From Acidobacteriota bacterium (GTDB lineage: Bacteria; Acidobacteriota; Vicinamibacteria; Vicinamibacterales; UBA2999): 40,078 nt of DNA. The notes below the pieces were generated by a model. The model worked only from the letters and a program-made list of their open reading frames with translations. It did no database searches and was not told where the DNA came from. Where the stretch lies: contig JAUYQQ010000018.1 in NCBI GenBank assembly GCA_030697165.1, forward strand, positions 1 to 40,078, read 5' to 3'. Both the position numbers and the translations under genes were made by a program. This document shows, in pieces, positions 32,615-39,817 of the stretch (position 1 is the stretch's first letter; the number at the start of each line of letters is the position of its first letter).

Positions 32615-33187
32615 TTGTATCGATCCCTCACCATCCTGGCTGCTCTCGCCCTGTGTCTGGCCGTCGCCGCGCCCGCGCTGGCGCAATCGCACACCTACAA
32701 GATCCTCGCGACCAGCAAGACCTCGACCATGCAGAAGGAAATGCAGGAGGCCGGTGAGGCCGGCTACCGGTTCATCGCCGTCATGGGCGGCGAGACCGCC
32801 GTCGGCGGCAAGGAAGTTGTGGTCCTAGTCGGCAAGAGCGATGGCGACAAGGGCACTTACAGCTACCGCCTGCTGGCCACCAGCAAGACCTCGACGCTGC
32901 AAAAGGAATTACAGGAAGCCGGCGATGCCGGCTACCACGCCGTCGGCCAGACCGTGTTCGAAAGCCTGTTCGGTGGCAAGGAAACCGTGGCCATCGTTGA
33001 GAAAGGTTCCGCCGACCCGAACACCAAGCGGTGGGAGTACAAGCTGATCGCCACCAGCAAGACGTCGACGCTGGAGAAGGAACTGAAGGAGGTCGCAGAA
33101 CAGGGCTTCGAGGCGATCGACCTGACGGTCGGCAAGACGGCCATGGGCGGCAGCGAAATCGTGGTGATTACGCGCCGGGCGAAATAG
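32615..33187 (+). CDS. Secreted protein with three tandem 50-residue repeats
   Basis: 190 residues from TTG 32615, chosen because GGAGG sits 5 nt before it and a signal peptide follows immediately (YRSLTILAALALCLAVAAPALAQ). Three repeats share the pattern Y-K/R-[IL]-ATSKTST-[ML]-[QE]-KE followed by AGYR/AGYH/QGFE and a GGKE/GGSE-[VI]VVI strand. The repeat resembles a short DUF4177-like alpha/beta unit, but that match is not certain. The repeats are nearly identical in the ATSKTST stretch, suggesting recent internal duplication. The role is unknown. Confidence 0.75.
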   Translation: MYRSLTILAALALCLAVAAPALAQSHTYKILATSKTSTMQKEMQEAGEAGYRFIAVMGGETAVGGKEVVVLVGKSDGDKGTYSYRLLATSKTSTLQKELQEAGDAGYHAVGQTVFESLFGGKETVAIVEKGSADPNTKRWEYKLIATSKTSTLEKELKEVAEQGFEAIDLTVGKTAMGGSEIVVITRRAK

Positions 33188-33196
33188 AAGCCCCGC

Positions 33197-34447
33197 CTAA
33201 CTCTTTCCACCCAACACCGCCACTGCGCGATCGATGTCCTCGTGCGTGTTGAACACTGACACGGCCAGGCGGAGGCGGTTCTCGTTGGCGATCACCGTGC
33301 CCGCCACCTTGCCCGCCTGCAACAGCTTAGTCGTTGCCGCGGCATCCTTCAGCTCGAACGCGACAATCGGTGACTCGGTGCCCATGGGCGTCAGCGCCTT
33401 GTAGCCGAGCGGCGGCAATTCGTTCTGCAGGCGATCGGTCAACTGCTTTGCGTGCGCGCGGATGTTGGGGAGGCCGAGTTTGCCCAGGTAGTCGATGCCG
33501 GCGTCCACGCACGCCGCCATCATCACCGGGATGCCGCCGGTCTCGTAGCGCGCCGCGCCGGGCACCGAATCCCACGACAGCTCCGCGCGATTGAAATCCG
33601 TCACCTGCCTATGCCCATACCTCGTCGTCGGCAGGACGCTGCCCTGCAGGTCTTCGCGGACGTAGAGGAAGCCGAGGCCGCGTTCGCCCATCAGCCACTT
33701 GTAGGTGCCCGAGCTGGCGAAGTCGATGCCGAGCGCCTTCATGTCGAGCGGCACCGCGCCGACCGCCTGGATGATGTCGGCAAACACCAACGCGCCGCGC
33801 GCGTGCGCGACCGCGCTGATCGTCTTCGCGTCGTGCATGAACCCGTTGACGTTCGACACCAGCGCCAGCGACACCAGCTTGGTGTTGGCATCGATGGCCT
33901 TGGCCACGTCCTCCGGATCGATCGCCCAGTTCTTGTGCTTGACGATGCGGAGCCGGACGCCCTTCTTTTCCAGCTCCTTGTACATGTAGAGCGAGCTCGT
34001 GAAGTGCAGCTCGTCGATCACGATGTTGCCGCGCCGCCGCGCCAGGTCGAGCCCAGCGATGACGATGTTCTCGCCGTCGGTGGTGTTGGCGGTGAAGGCG
34101 ATTTCGGCGGGGGAGGCGTTGATGAGCGCGCCGAACTTCTTCTTCAGCGCCTCCTGCTTCGCCGCGCCGAAGTCGCTGCGCCCCTCGCCGGGGCCGTGGA
34201 GGCGGAAGTCAACGAGCTGCTTGATGGCATTGGCGGCGAACGTCCCCACCGGATGCATGGAGGCCGAGTTCAGGTAGGTCTCGCGCAGCACCAAAGGAAA
34301 ATCCGCGCGCACGGATGGGGGAAAAATCCCGGACTGGGTCTGGAATGTGGCGTCCGCCGCCGATGATGTGGCGTCCGCCTTTAGGCGGACCGTAGCCGCG
34401 AGCGTGCCGGCACCTGCAAGAAACTGACGGCGACCAAGAGTGGTCAT
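33197..34447 (-). CDS. Tat-exported class-V aminotransferase (cysteine-desulfurase/epimerase fold)
   Basis: 416 residues from ATG 34447, with GGAGG at ribosome-binding distance. A twin-arginine signal (LGRRQFLAGAGTLAA) leads into a fold-type I PLP enzyme: SMHPVGTFA, TANTTDGENIVI, D224 in FADIIQAVG, and the PLP lysine K250 in GTYKWLMGERGLGF. Related enzymes are cysteine desulfurases, kynureninases and isopenicillin-N epimerases; the exported ones are poorly known. Residues 20-27 (VRLKADAT) come from a variant REP element inserted at the signal cleavage region. Confidence 0.87.
   Translation of the reverse strand: MTTLGRRQFLAGAGTLAATVRLKADATSSAADATFQTQSGIFPPSVRADFPLVLRETYLNSASMHPVGTFAANAIKQLVDFRLHGPGEGRSDFGAAKQEALKKKFGALINASPAEIAFTANTTDGENIVIAGLDLARRRGNIVIDELHFTSSLYMYKELEKKGVRLRIVKHKNWAIDPEDVAKAIDANTKLVSLALVSNVNGFMHDAKTISAVAHARGALVFADIIQAVGAVPLDMKALGIDFASSGTYKWLMGERGLGFLYVREDLQGSVLPTTRYGHRQVTDFNRAELSWDSVPGAARYETGGIPVMMAACVDAGIDYLGKLGLPNIRAHAKQLTDRLQNELPPLGYKALTPMGTESPIVAFELKDAAATTKLLQAGKVAGTVIANENRLRLAVSVFNTHEDIDRAVAVLGGKS
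34373..34390. repeat. Variant REP palindrome within the Tat signal region
   Basis: GTCCGCCTTTAGGCGGAC, read in the minus frame as VRLKAD in the aminotransferase. A partial second copy (AATGTGGCGTCCGCC, 34344-34358) lies just inside the gene, encoding ADATFQ-type sequence. Confidence 0.85.
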
Positions 34448-34462
34448 GGAGCCTCCGGTGCC

Positions 34463-34508
34463 ATTATAGGTGCACGTTGGCACCCTGGCACCGGTGGCAC
34501 CCTGGCAC
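34463..34508 (-). promoter_or_regulatory. TATAAT plus octanucleotide array for the aminotransferase gene
   Basis: TATAAT (34463-34468) ends 15 nt before ATG 34447. Upstream on the minus strand are units of the CCTGGCAC octamer (34476-34508, two perfect and two altered), the same unit as at 30025-30056. The array ends at the stop codon of the preceding gene. Confidence 0.55.
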
Positions 34509-35413
34509 TAGGTCAGATCGCGCGTGACCCACATAAACGCCTGGACATCAAACATGTCCTTGGCGCCGAGCGGCTGCAGGCGCTGCAGCAGGAACTGGCT
34601 CATCCGCTGCATGGCGTCGAAGGTGGGCCAGTTGGGCGTGGCGGTGTAGCGCAGGTCGAAGTTCATGCGCGCCGCCATCAGTTCGGTGTTCGTGGGCTTG
34701 AGCGCCATGAACTTCTTCGGGTCGGCCAAAAACGGCAGCAGCGTGATGTTCGGCCAGGTCAGCACCTTGCCGCCGTCGCTCGGCAGCTGCGCCACCGCTT
34801 CGAACAGCGCCGCGAACTTGCCTTGATCCGGCTTGGCGATGAACGCCAGCGCCGCCTCGAGAATCTGCGTGCCGGCTTCGTCGCCCTTCTTCAGGCCCTT
34901 GTGCACGGCCTTCACTTCGAAGGTGGACGGGATGTTGGTGGCCTTGAACAGCGCGTCCAGCACGTCGGCGATCTCGGCGTGCTTGCCCTGGTCGATCAGC
35001 TTCTGGCCGCGGCTGCCGCCGAAGTTGGCGACAAACACGTCGTGCGCCGCGCGCTTGTTGCGCAGGTCGGCGTCGATGAACTTCTCGTCCTCGAACTTGT
35101 CGGGGTAGGTCTTCTCGAACCAGGTGATGGCTTCGTCCAGGTGATGGACCAGCCCTTTCGCCTTGGCCTTGGCCTTGGATTTCTTGGGCTTGGCCGCGCC
35201 GGTGCCGATCAGGTCGAGTTCGGGATCGCTTTGGACCTTGGCCTTGGAAATCTGCGGGGCGTCTTCGCGGAGCTTGCGTTCGGGACCCTGGGGCGTGTCG
35301 AGTAGGGAAGTAAAGTGGATGATGGCGTAGGGAGGGGTAACGTCTAGTACCTTGCCTCGCTGCCAAACCGTGTGTTCAACGAGTGTTCCAATGTCTTTCG
35401 GGGTCAGCAGCAT
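34508..35413 (-). CDS. Uncharacterised protein with N-terminal DUF3553-like segment
   Basis: 301 residues from ATG 35413. The open frame extends 79 codons further upstream, but that part is REP-derived or promoter sequence. MLLTPKDIGTLVEHTVWQRGKVLDVTPPYAIIHF resembles the small beta-barrel DUF3553; then comes a lysine/alanine-rich linker (KPKKSKAKAKAKG) and a helical domain with PTNTELMAARMNFDLRY. No enzyme motif is seen. TACAAT (35420-35425) ends 6 nt before ATG. The domain call is tentative. Confidence 0.6.
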   Translation of the reverse strand: MLLTPKDIGTLVEHTVWQRGKVLDVTPPYAIIHFTSLLDTPQGPERKLREDAPQISKAKVQSDPELDLIGTGAAKPKKSKAKAKAKGLVHHLDEAITWFEKTYPDKFEDEKFIDADLRNKRAAHDVFVANFGGSRGQKLIDQGKHAEIADVLDALFKATNIPSTFEVKAVHKGLKKGDEAGTQILEAALAFIAKPDQGKFAALFEAVAQLPSDGGKVLTWPNITLLPFLADPKKFMALKPTNTELMAARMNFDLRYTATPNWPTFDAMQRMSQFLLQRLQPLGAKDMFDVQAFMWVTRDLT

Positions 35414-35581
35414 CCCCCTATTGTAGTCTTTCTGCTCGGTTGGCCCCGATTTTGATTTTTGCCGCCATTCAGATTCCACCATGGGGCGATTGTAAACGCC
35501 CGCAGAACACCCCGACTGTTCCCTTCTGCACACCCGCCTTCGCGAAGACGCTTCGGCGCGGCAGGCCCCTGTCAGTGTGGT

Positions 35582-35637
35582 GTCCGGCTTCAGCCGGACC
35601 CATGCCTTGCCAATGTGGCGTCCGGCTTTAGCCGGAC
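35582..35637. repeat. Two direct REP copies in the divergent intergenic region
   Basis: Copies at 35582-35599 (TTCAG type) and 35620-35637 (TTTAG type) at a 38-bp spacing. They lie in the 273-nt gap between divergent starts at 35413 and 35687; the rest of that gap shows no coding or RNA signal. Confidence 0.9.
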
Positions 35638-35686
35638 CATCCCTCGGCACGCGTGATGCATTAGCTCTGCCCCGGAGACTCCAAAG

Positions 35687-36172
35687 ATGGCAGACCGCAA
35701 ATCGACAGGCAACACCAAATCAAAGACCGCCACTGAAGCCAAGGTCGTCGAACTGGCCGAGCAGCTGGGCTGGTTCCTGGGCACGGCCAAGGCCAAGGCC
35801 GATGGCTGGCTTGAAAGCGACAAGGTCAAGAAGGAGCTTGCGCGCATTCGCGACGGCGCCTCCGAGTTGCTGCAGCACATCGAGGCCGCCGCGCGCTCGG
35901 CGAGCATGGACAAGGCCGGCCCCAAGGCCGGTCCCAAGGCCAGCCCGAAGACCGGCCCGAAGACCGACAAGCAGGGCCCGGTGGTCGCCGGCCCCGACGC
36001 GCGCAAGGTCGCGAAAGACGCCAAGCCCGACCGCGGTCCCGTGGATGCGCCCGGCAAGCGTCACCGCAAACCGCCCCCGAATGAACGCCTCGACAAGCGG
36101 ATGGGCGAGCCAGAGGGCAAGCAAATGGGACAGAAGCAGTTCCGGCCCGGCCAGTCGCGCGGCCGAGGCTAA
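35687..36172 (+). CDS. Basic low-complexity protein (histone-H1-like tail)
   Basis: 161 residues. An N-terminal helical part (VVELAEQLGWFLGTAKAKADGW ... IRDGASELLQHI) is followed by a lysine/proline/glycine tail with KAGPKAGPKASPKTGPK repeats and an arginine-rich end. The tail looks like nucleic-acid-binding proteins of the histone-H1 kind, but this is composition only. GGAG precedes ATG. It converges on the DUF5916 gene with an inverted repeat between them. Confidence 0.6.
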   Translation: MADRKSTGNTKSKTATEAKVVELAEQLGWFLGTAKAKADGWLESDKVKKELARIRDGASELLQHIEAAARSASMDKAGPKAGPKASPKTGPKTDKQGPVVAGPDARKVAKDAKPDRGPVDAPGKRHRKPPPNERLDKRMGEPEGKQMGQKQFRPGQSRGRG

Positions 36173-36179
36173 TCGAGAC

Positions 36180-36241
36180 AACAGGAGTTCAGGAGATCAG
36201 GAGTAGAAAAGGTTGGTCTCCTGACCTCTTGATCTCCTGTT
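36180..36241. terminator. 24-bp inverted repeat built from octamers, probable bidirectional terminator
   Basis: Arms 36180-36203 and 36218-36241 match at 21 of 24 positions around a 14-nt loop. Each arm is itself made of 8-bp units of the AGGAGTTC/AGGAGATC kind. It lies between convergent genes. Confidence 0.6.
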
Positions 36242-36246
36242 TGAAC

Positions 36247-38571
36247 TTAAAACCGGAACAGGCGCGTAGCCTTCACGACGAAGGTCCGGTTCTGCAAGCC
36301 TGGGAATCGGTCTCCTAGCCTCGTGTCGCGCCCGTCGCTGTAGACCACGAAGAGGTCGCTGCCGGGCGCGTATTCCCAGCGCAGGCGGACGCTCGAGCCT
36401 AGCGTCTTGCTGGTTGAGTTGTGCTGCACGAGCCCGCCGAGCGCCATATAAGGCGAGAACATATACGTCGTCCTCACGCTGGTGACGGCGGTCGTAAATG
36501 CGCCAGCAGGGATATCAATCCAGTTCACCGTGACGCCGGGTTCCACGTTGAAGCGGGATGAGATCTCCACCACGCCGCGTGCGCCCAGTTCGGTCTTGGT
36601 GCCGTCATAGAACGTCCCCGTCCCCCCAAAAACCGATCCTGATGCCCGCCGCTGCGGCCCAAACTCGTACGTCGTCCTCACATCGTTGAAGCGGTAGGTC
36701 CCGGCGGGGATGGGCTTGCCCGGCACCACGTTGAAGCCGACGCGCAGGTGTTCGTAGTTGTTTGAGTACTCGATGCTCCACTGATCGTTGCCGCGCAGTT
36801 CAGCGTCATACGATACCTGCGCCTGGCGGCTCTCGAGCACCCCGTCGGTGCCGGTGATGTAGTCGAACTCGCCCTCGAACACGTGGCGCCGAATGGCGCG
36901 GCTGCCGCCAGGACGTGGTGAAAACCGCGCGCTGGCGAAGTTGCGCCGAAACGCCGTCCGCCGCAGAAACCCGATCTCTGGTTGGAAGTCGCGTCCGACG
37001 ACGAGGTGTTCGTAGCGCAGGCCGTACCGATCCGGCGCCCATTCGAACTCGCCGCGATAGCTGCTCCTGTCAATGTGGCGTCCGGCTTTAGCCGGACCGT
37101 CGTCAATGTAGCCTCCGGCTTTAGCCGGAGCTTCCGTCTCCGACTGCGCAAAATAACCCGTCATCGTCACGTTCTGGTGAAACCAGAAATTCGCATCCAC
37201 CCCGAGCACCGTATTGGTGATCCCATCAATCGGCGTCTTGCGCGTGAAGATCGCACCAATGTTGCTGCGCCGCAAGACGTCGCGACGCAAACGAATGACC
37301 GAGAAGTTGGTTGACGGCACATAGCTGGCACCTCTCCCGACTCCCGACTCCCGGTTCCCGATTCCCGTGTCCTCTGTCTGAATACTCAGCAACCCGATGC
37401 TGTACTTCCCCGCGCGCCCCGCCACGCGTCCGCCGCCGATGATTGGAATCTCGCCCGTGGCGCCCAGCCCAATGCGGCGGCTGTAGAACACGATCGGCGT
37501 CAACCCACCGCCACCACGACCGCCCTGGCTGCCGCCGAACGTGAACAGTCCTTGTCCTTCGAGGAAGAAGTCGCGCTTCTCGGGGAAGAACAGACTGAAG
37601 CGGGTCAGGTTCACCTGCTGCTGGTCTTCCTCCACCTGCGCGAAGTCGGTGCGATAGGTGAGGTCGGCCACCAGGCTGTTGGTCAGGCTGTACTTCACGT
37701 CCACGCCGGCGTCGGCCGACGGATCGTTGCGATACACCGGCGTCGCGGCCAGGTTGGTGGTGCTGGCGGCAATCGCGTAGGGCTTCACGTCGATGGGCTT
37801 TCGCACCGACGGCGTCTCGACGCCGACGACCGTGGCCATGATGTCGAACTTGTACATCGCGCGCGTGGTGGCCGAGGCCGGGATCGGCGCGATCGACACG
37901 TGTTCGTTCTTCCACCGAATTACCCGTCGCAGGTTGAAGCCCCACACCTGGGGTCCTGCCGCGCGAAAGCGAAGCGAGGAATAGGGGACGGCGAACTCCA
38001 TCGACCAGCCATCCGGCAGGATCCGCGACCGGGTCCGCCAGATTGTGTTCCAGTCGTTGTTGTTGCTGCGTTCGTCCTGGATCTCCTGGTCGCGCTGGGC
38101 GCTGAGCGCGTTGGTCTGGAAGAACACCCCGCTCCGTCTGGTGTAGAGCGGATCGATGCTGATCGAGATGTTGTCGTTGTTGTAGATGTTGAAGTTGTCG
38201 CGCCGCAGCTCGTTGGCCACCAGCCGCTCGGGCGCCGAGTCGAACGACCGCACGCTCACGTAGAAATGGTCATCATCAAAGAACAGCCACACCAGCGTCT
38301 TCTCGGTGCCCGCCCGGCCTTCGTCCGGCTCCTGCTGGACGAAGTGATCGATCGCCGTCACCTCGCGATACACCGCCTCGTCCAGCGCGCCGTCGAGCGC
38401 CAGCGGCGCCTCCAACCTGGTGGCGCGAAGCGTGATGCGGCCTTGATCGTCCTTGGCAAACACCGCAGGCGCGACCGGCGCCGGTGGGCCGAGGATTTCG
38501 ATCGACTGAGCTGCCGCCGCCGAGGAGACGAACAGGAAGCACAAACAAAGGAAGAGCTGCTGAAAACTCAC
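36247..38571 (-). CDS. DUF5916 outer-membrane protein with CBM9-like N-terminal domain
   Basis: 774 residues from GTG 38571. After a signal peptide (QLFLCLCFLFVSSAAAA), a CBM9-like sugar-binding domain (PLALDGALDEAVYREV, DDDHFYVSVRSFD) is followed by DUF5916 and a beta-barrel end finishing in phenylalanine (TRLFRF), the usual outer-membrane sign. Two repeat insertions are in frame: a heptamer array at about residues 400-411 (GNRESGVG) and paired REP elements at about 480-497 (APAKAGGYIDDGPAKAGRHI), in probable surface loops. The ligand is unknown. Confidence 0.88.
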   Translation of the reverse strand: MSFQQLFLCLCFLFVSSAAAAQSIEILGPPAPVAPAVFAKDDQGRITLRATRLEAPLALDGALDEAVYREVTAIDHFVQQEPDEGRAGTEKTLVWLFFDDDHFYVSVRSFDSAPERLVANELRRDNFNIYNNDNISISIDPLYTRRSGVFFQTNALSAQRDQEIQDERSNNNDWNTIWRTRSRILPDGWSMEFAVPYSSLRFRAAGPQVWGFNLRRVIRWKNEHVSIAPIPASATTRAMYKFDIMATVVGVETPSVRKPIDVKPYAIAASTTNLAATPVYRNDPSADAGVDVKYSLTNSLVADLTYRTDFAQVEEDQQQVNLTRFSLFFPEKRDFFLEGQGLFTFGGSQGGRGGGGLTPIVFYSRRIGLGATGEIPIIGGGRVAGRAGKYSIGLLSIQTEDTGIGNRESGVGRGASYVPSTNFSVIRLRRDVLRRSNIGAIFTRKTPIDGITNTVLGVDANFWFHQNVTMTGYFAQSETEAPAKAGGYIDDGPAKAGRHIDRSSYRGEFEWAPDRYGLRYEHLVVGRDFQPEIGFLRRTAFRRNFASARFSPRPGGSRAIRRHVFEGEFDYITGTDGVLESRQAQVSYDAELRGNDQWSIEYSNNYEHLRVGFNVVPGKPIPAGTYRFNDVRTTYEFGPQRRASGSVFGGTGTFYDGTKTELGARGVVEISSRFNVEPGVTVNWIDIPAGAFTTAVTSVRTTYMFSPYMALGGLVQHNSTSKTLGSSVRLRWEYAPGSDLFVVYSDGRDTRLGDRFPGLQNRTFVVKATRLFRF
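37080..37130. repeat. Two REP copies inside the DUF5916 gene
   Basis: Perfect core at 37080-37097, and CTCCGGCTTTAGCCGGAG at 37113-37130, where the outermost pair changed on both sides (G-C to C-G), keeping the palindrome. Confidence 0.9.
37338..37372. repeat. Heptanucleotide array (5 units) inside the DUF5916 gene
   Basis: Units CGACTCC, CGACTCC, CGGTTCC, CGATTCC, CGTGTCC, the same unit family as in the second kinase and at 15049-15090. Confidence 0.85.
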
Positions 38572-38628
38572 GCCGGGATAGTTTACGGTTCGCCCGCGAG
38601 GGGTTGTCAGGAGTTGTCAGTGGGTGGC

Positions 38629-38952
38629 CTAGCCTGTCTTGCGTTTGGCGCCGCGCTGCCGCTCGGCCATGTACGAGCGCAGCACCGCGTTCATGCGCGA
38701 CTGATAGCGTGGGCCCTGCGCCTTGAACCAGTCGAGTACATCCGCGTCCACCCGGAGCGAAATGGGTTGTTTCGCCACCGGCTCGACGACGGTGGCGCCT
38801 TCCCAGAAATTGGCCGGCAGGTTCGCGAGTTCCGCTGGAGACGTGGCGAGAATCTCGCGGTCGGTGAGTCGCTGTAAGCGGCGCACGTCCGCGCGCCCAC
38901 GCAGGGCCGGATCAGGCTTGGTCCGTGACTTGTTGGTAGATCGTGCGCTCAT
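38629..38952 (-). CDS. brnA: BrnA-family antitoxin
   Basis: 107 residues. The C-terminal half, ISLRVDADVLDWFKAQGPRYQSRMNAVLRSYM, is the characteristic BrnA ribbon-helix-helix dimerisation and DNA-binding part; the N-terminal half has TDREI and a region likely to contact the toxin. It overlaps the BrnT gene by 41 nt. BrnA normally represses the operon and blocks BrnT. Confidence 0.9.
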   Translation of the reverse strand: MSARSTNKSRTKPDPALRGRADVRRLQRLTDREILATSPAELANLPANFWEGATVVEPVAKQPISLRVDADVLDWFKAQGPRYQSRMNAVLRSYMAERQRGAKRKTG

Positions 38953-39220
38953 GGCGGCTACTCACTCTCGCTGAGATGATTCGTCTCTCGGTTACGCCGT
39001 CGGTACCTGCTCGGTCGGTGTAGACCACCGTCAGGCCGATGTCCACGACCGCGCCGAGGGCGACCACGCGACGCTCGCCGTAGTCGCGGCGCGTGTCGAC
39101 CTGCTCCAAGGTCCGGCGTTCAAAAATCCGCGCGGCATAGGCAAAGTCGAAGCCCCGTTTGCGCAGGTTCCGTTCACTCTTGCGCGGATCCCAGGTGAAC
39201 CGGACTGGGACATCATACAA
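38912..39220 (-). CDS. brnT: BrnT-family ribonuclease toxin
   Basis: About 102 residues. The start VRFTWDPRKSERNLRKRGFDFAYAARIFE, later RRVVALGAV and RRIISARVSSRHER, match BrnT. The start codon is uncertain: no ATG lies in frame close to the motif, so TTG 39220 is proposed because GTATAT sits immediately upstream; an ATG at 39253 would put the N-terminus over that box. BrnT is an RNase of the RelE-like fold. It is the first gene of the pair, as usual for brnTA. Confidence 0.85.
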   Translation of the reverse strand: MYDVPVRFTWDPRKSERNLRKRGFDFAYAARIFERRTLEQVDTRRDYGERRVVALGAVVDIGLTVVYTDRAGTDGVTERRIISARVSSRHERTIYQQVTDQA

Positions 39221-39427
39221 CTGTATATACGAATGATCAAGGCGACGGCCCATGCCGCTTGCAGGAGCACGGCCCGTGCCCGGTCACGATCGCGTGATTT
39301 GTCTCGGGTTTCTCGATTCGGTCACTTAGCCAACGCGCAGAATCTACGTACGCTGGCCGCTGAACGCGTTGAAGTTTCTTCGCCGTCCGAGGATTCAGAC
39401 GAGATTAGATCTGTGTCTAATCTGCGT
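39221..39427. other. Non-coding 207-bp stretch with inverted and direct repeats
   Basis: No credible gene on either strand. It holds the inverted repeat AGATTAGA (39402-39409) and TCTAATCT (39416-39423) with a 6-nt loop, and two copies of TTAGATCTGTG (39405-39415 and 39444-39454, the second just inside the DUF2442 gene). A small hairpin or regulator site is possible. Confidence 0.4.
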
Positions 39428-39736
39428 TTAATCGGTGGCTGCCTTAGATCTGTGGCCCCAGGACCGAGCCATCTCGACGAACTCGGCCTCGACCTCCGGC
39501 CAGTCGTGCAAGGTGGCCGGATCGAAGTCCGCGCCGTTCGGCCAGAGAAGGGTATAGCCCTCCGGACTGATCGTCACTGCGTTGAATACGTCGAGGTCCT
39601 TCAGCGGCCCAAAGAGCTCGCCCTCGAGAACCGGCAGGAAGTTAATCCGGCGGACGACGCCGTCTTCGAAGCCCACTTCCAGCTCATGGGGCCCGACGAT
39701 GGCGAACGAGGCGACGCGGTGCATTGGGTGGTTCAT
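39428..39736 (-). CDS. DUF2442 protein
   Basis: 102 residues. VASFAIVGPHELEVGFEDGVVRRINF and GPLKDLDVFNAVTISPEGYTLLWPNGADFDPATL are the DUF2442 pattern, with the typical WPNGAD. These small proteins often occur next to DUF4160 in toxin-antitoxin-like pairs, but no DUF4160 gene is visible here; instead a broken toxin fragment precedes it. ATG 39736 is supported by AGG upstream; ATG 39724 is possible. Confidence 0.85.
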   Translation of the reverse strand: MNHPMHRVASFAIVGPHELEVGFEDGVVRRINFLPVLEGELFGPLKDLDVFNAVTISPEGYTLLWPNGADFDPATLHDWPEVEAEFVEMARSWGHRSKAATD

Positions 39737-39742
39737 CGTGAC

Positions 39743-39817
39743 CTACGCCAGTGGGTCGATCTTGATACGCTCGACCCAGTAACCCGCTTCGGGTTCGAAG
39801 CGTACGCCGCGGCTCAC
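39743..39817 (-). pseudogene. Remnant of a RelE/ParE-type toxin
   Basis: A 24-codon frame starting at a GTG that overlaps the antitoxin stop (GTGA), reading VSRGVRFEPEAGYWVERI and stopping soon after. The opening VRFEPEA is typical of RelE/ParE toxins that follow this antitoxin family, which are near 95 residues. The body of the toxin is missing, apparently replaced by the DUF2442 region. Its identity rests on few residues plus gene order. Confidence 0.5.

Noticed and set aside
35414-35650. N-terminal extension of the DUF3553-like protein
   Set aside because: The added residues are REP and promoter sequence read through; the ATG at 35413 has a -10 box at the leaderless distance.
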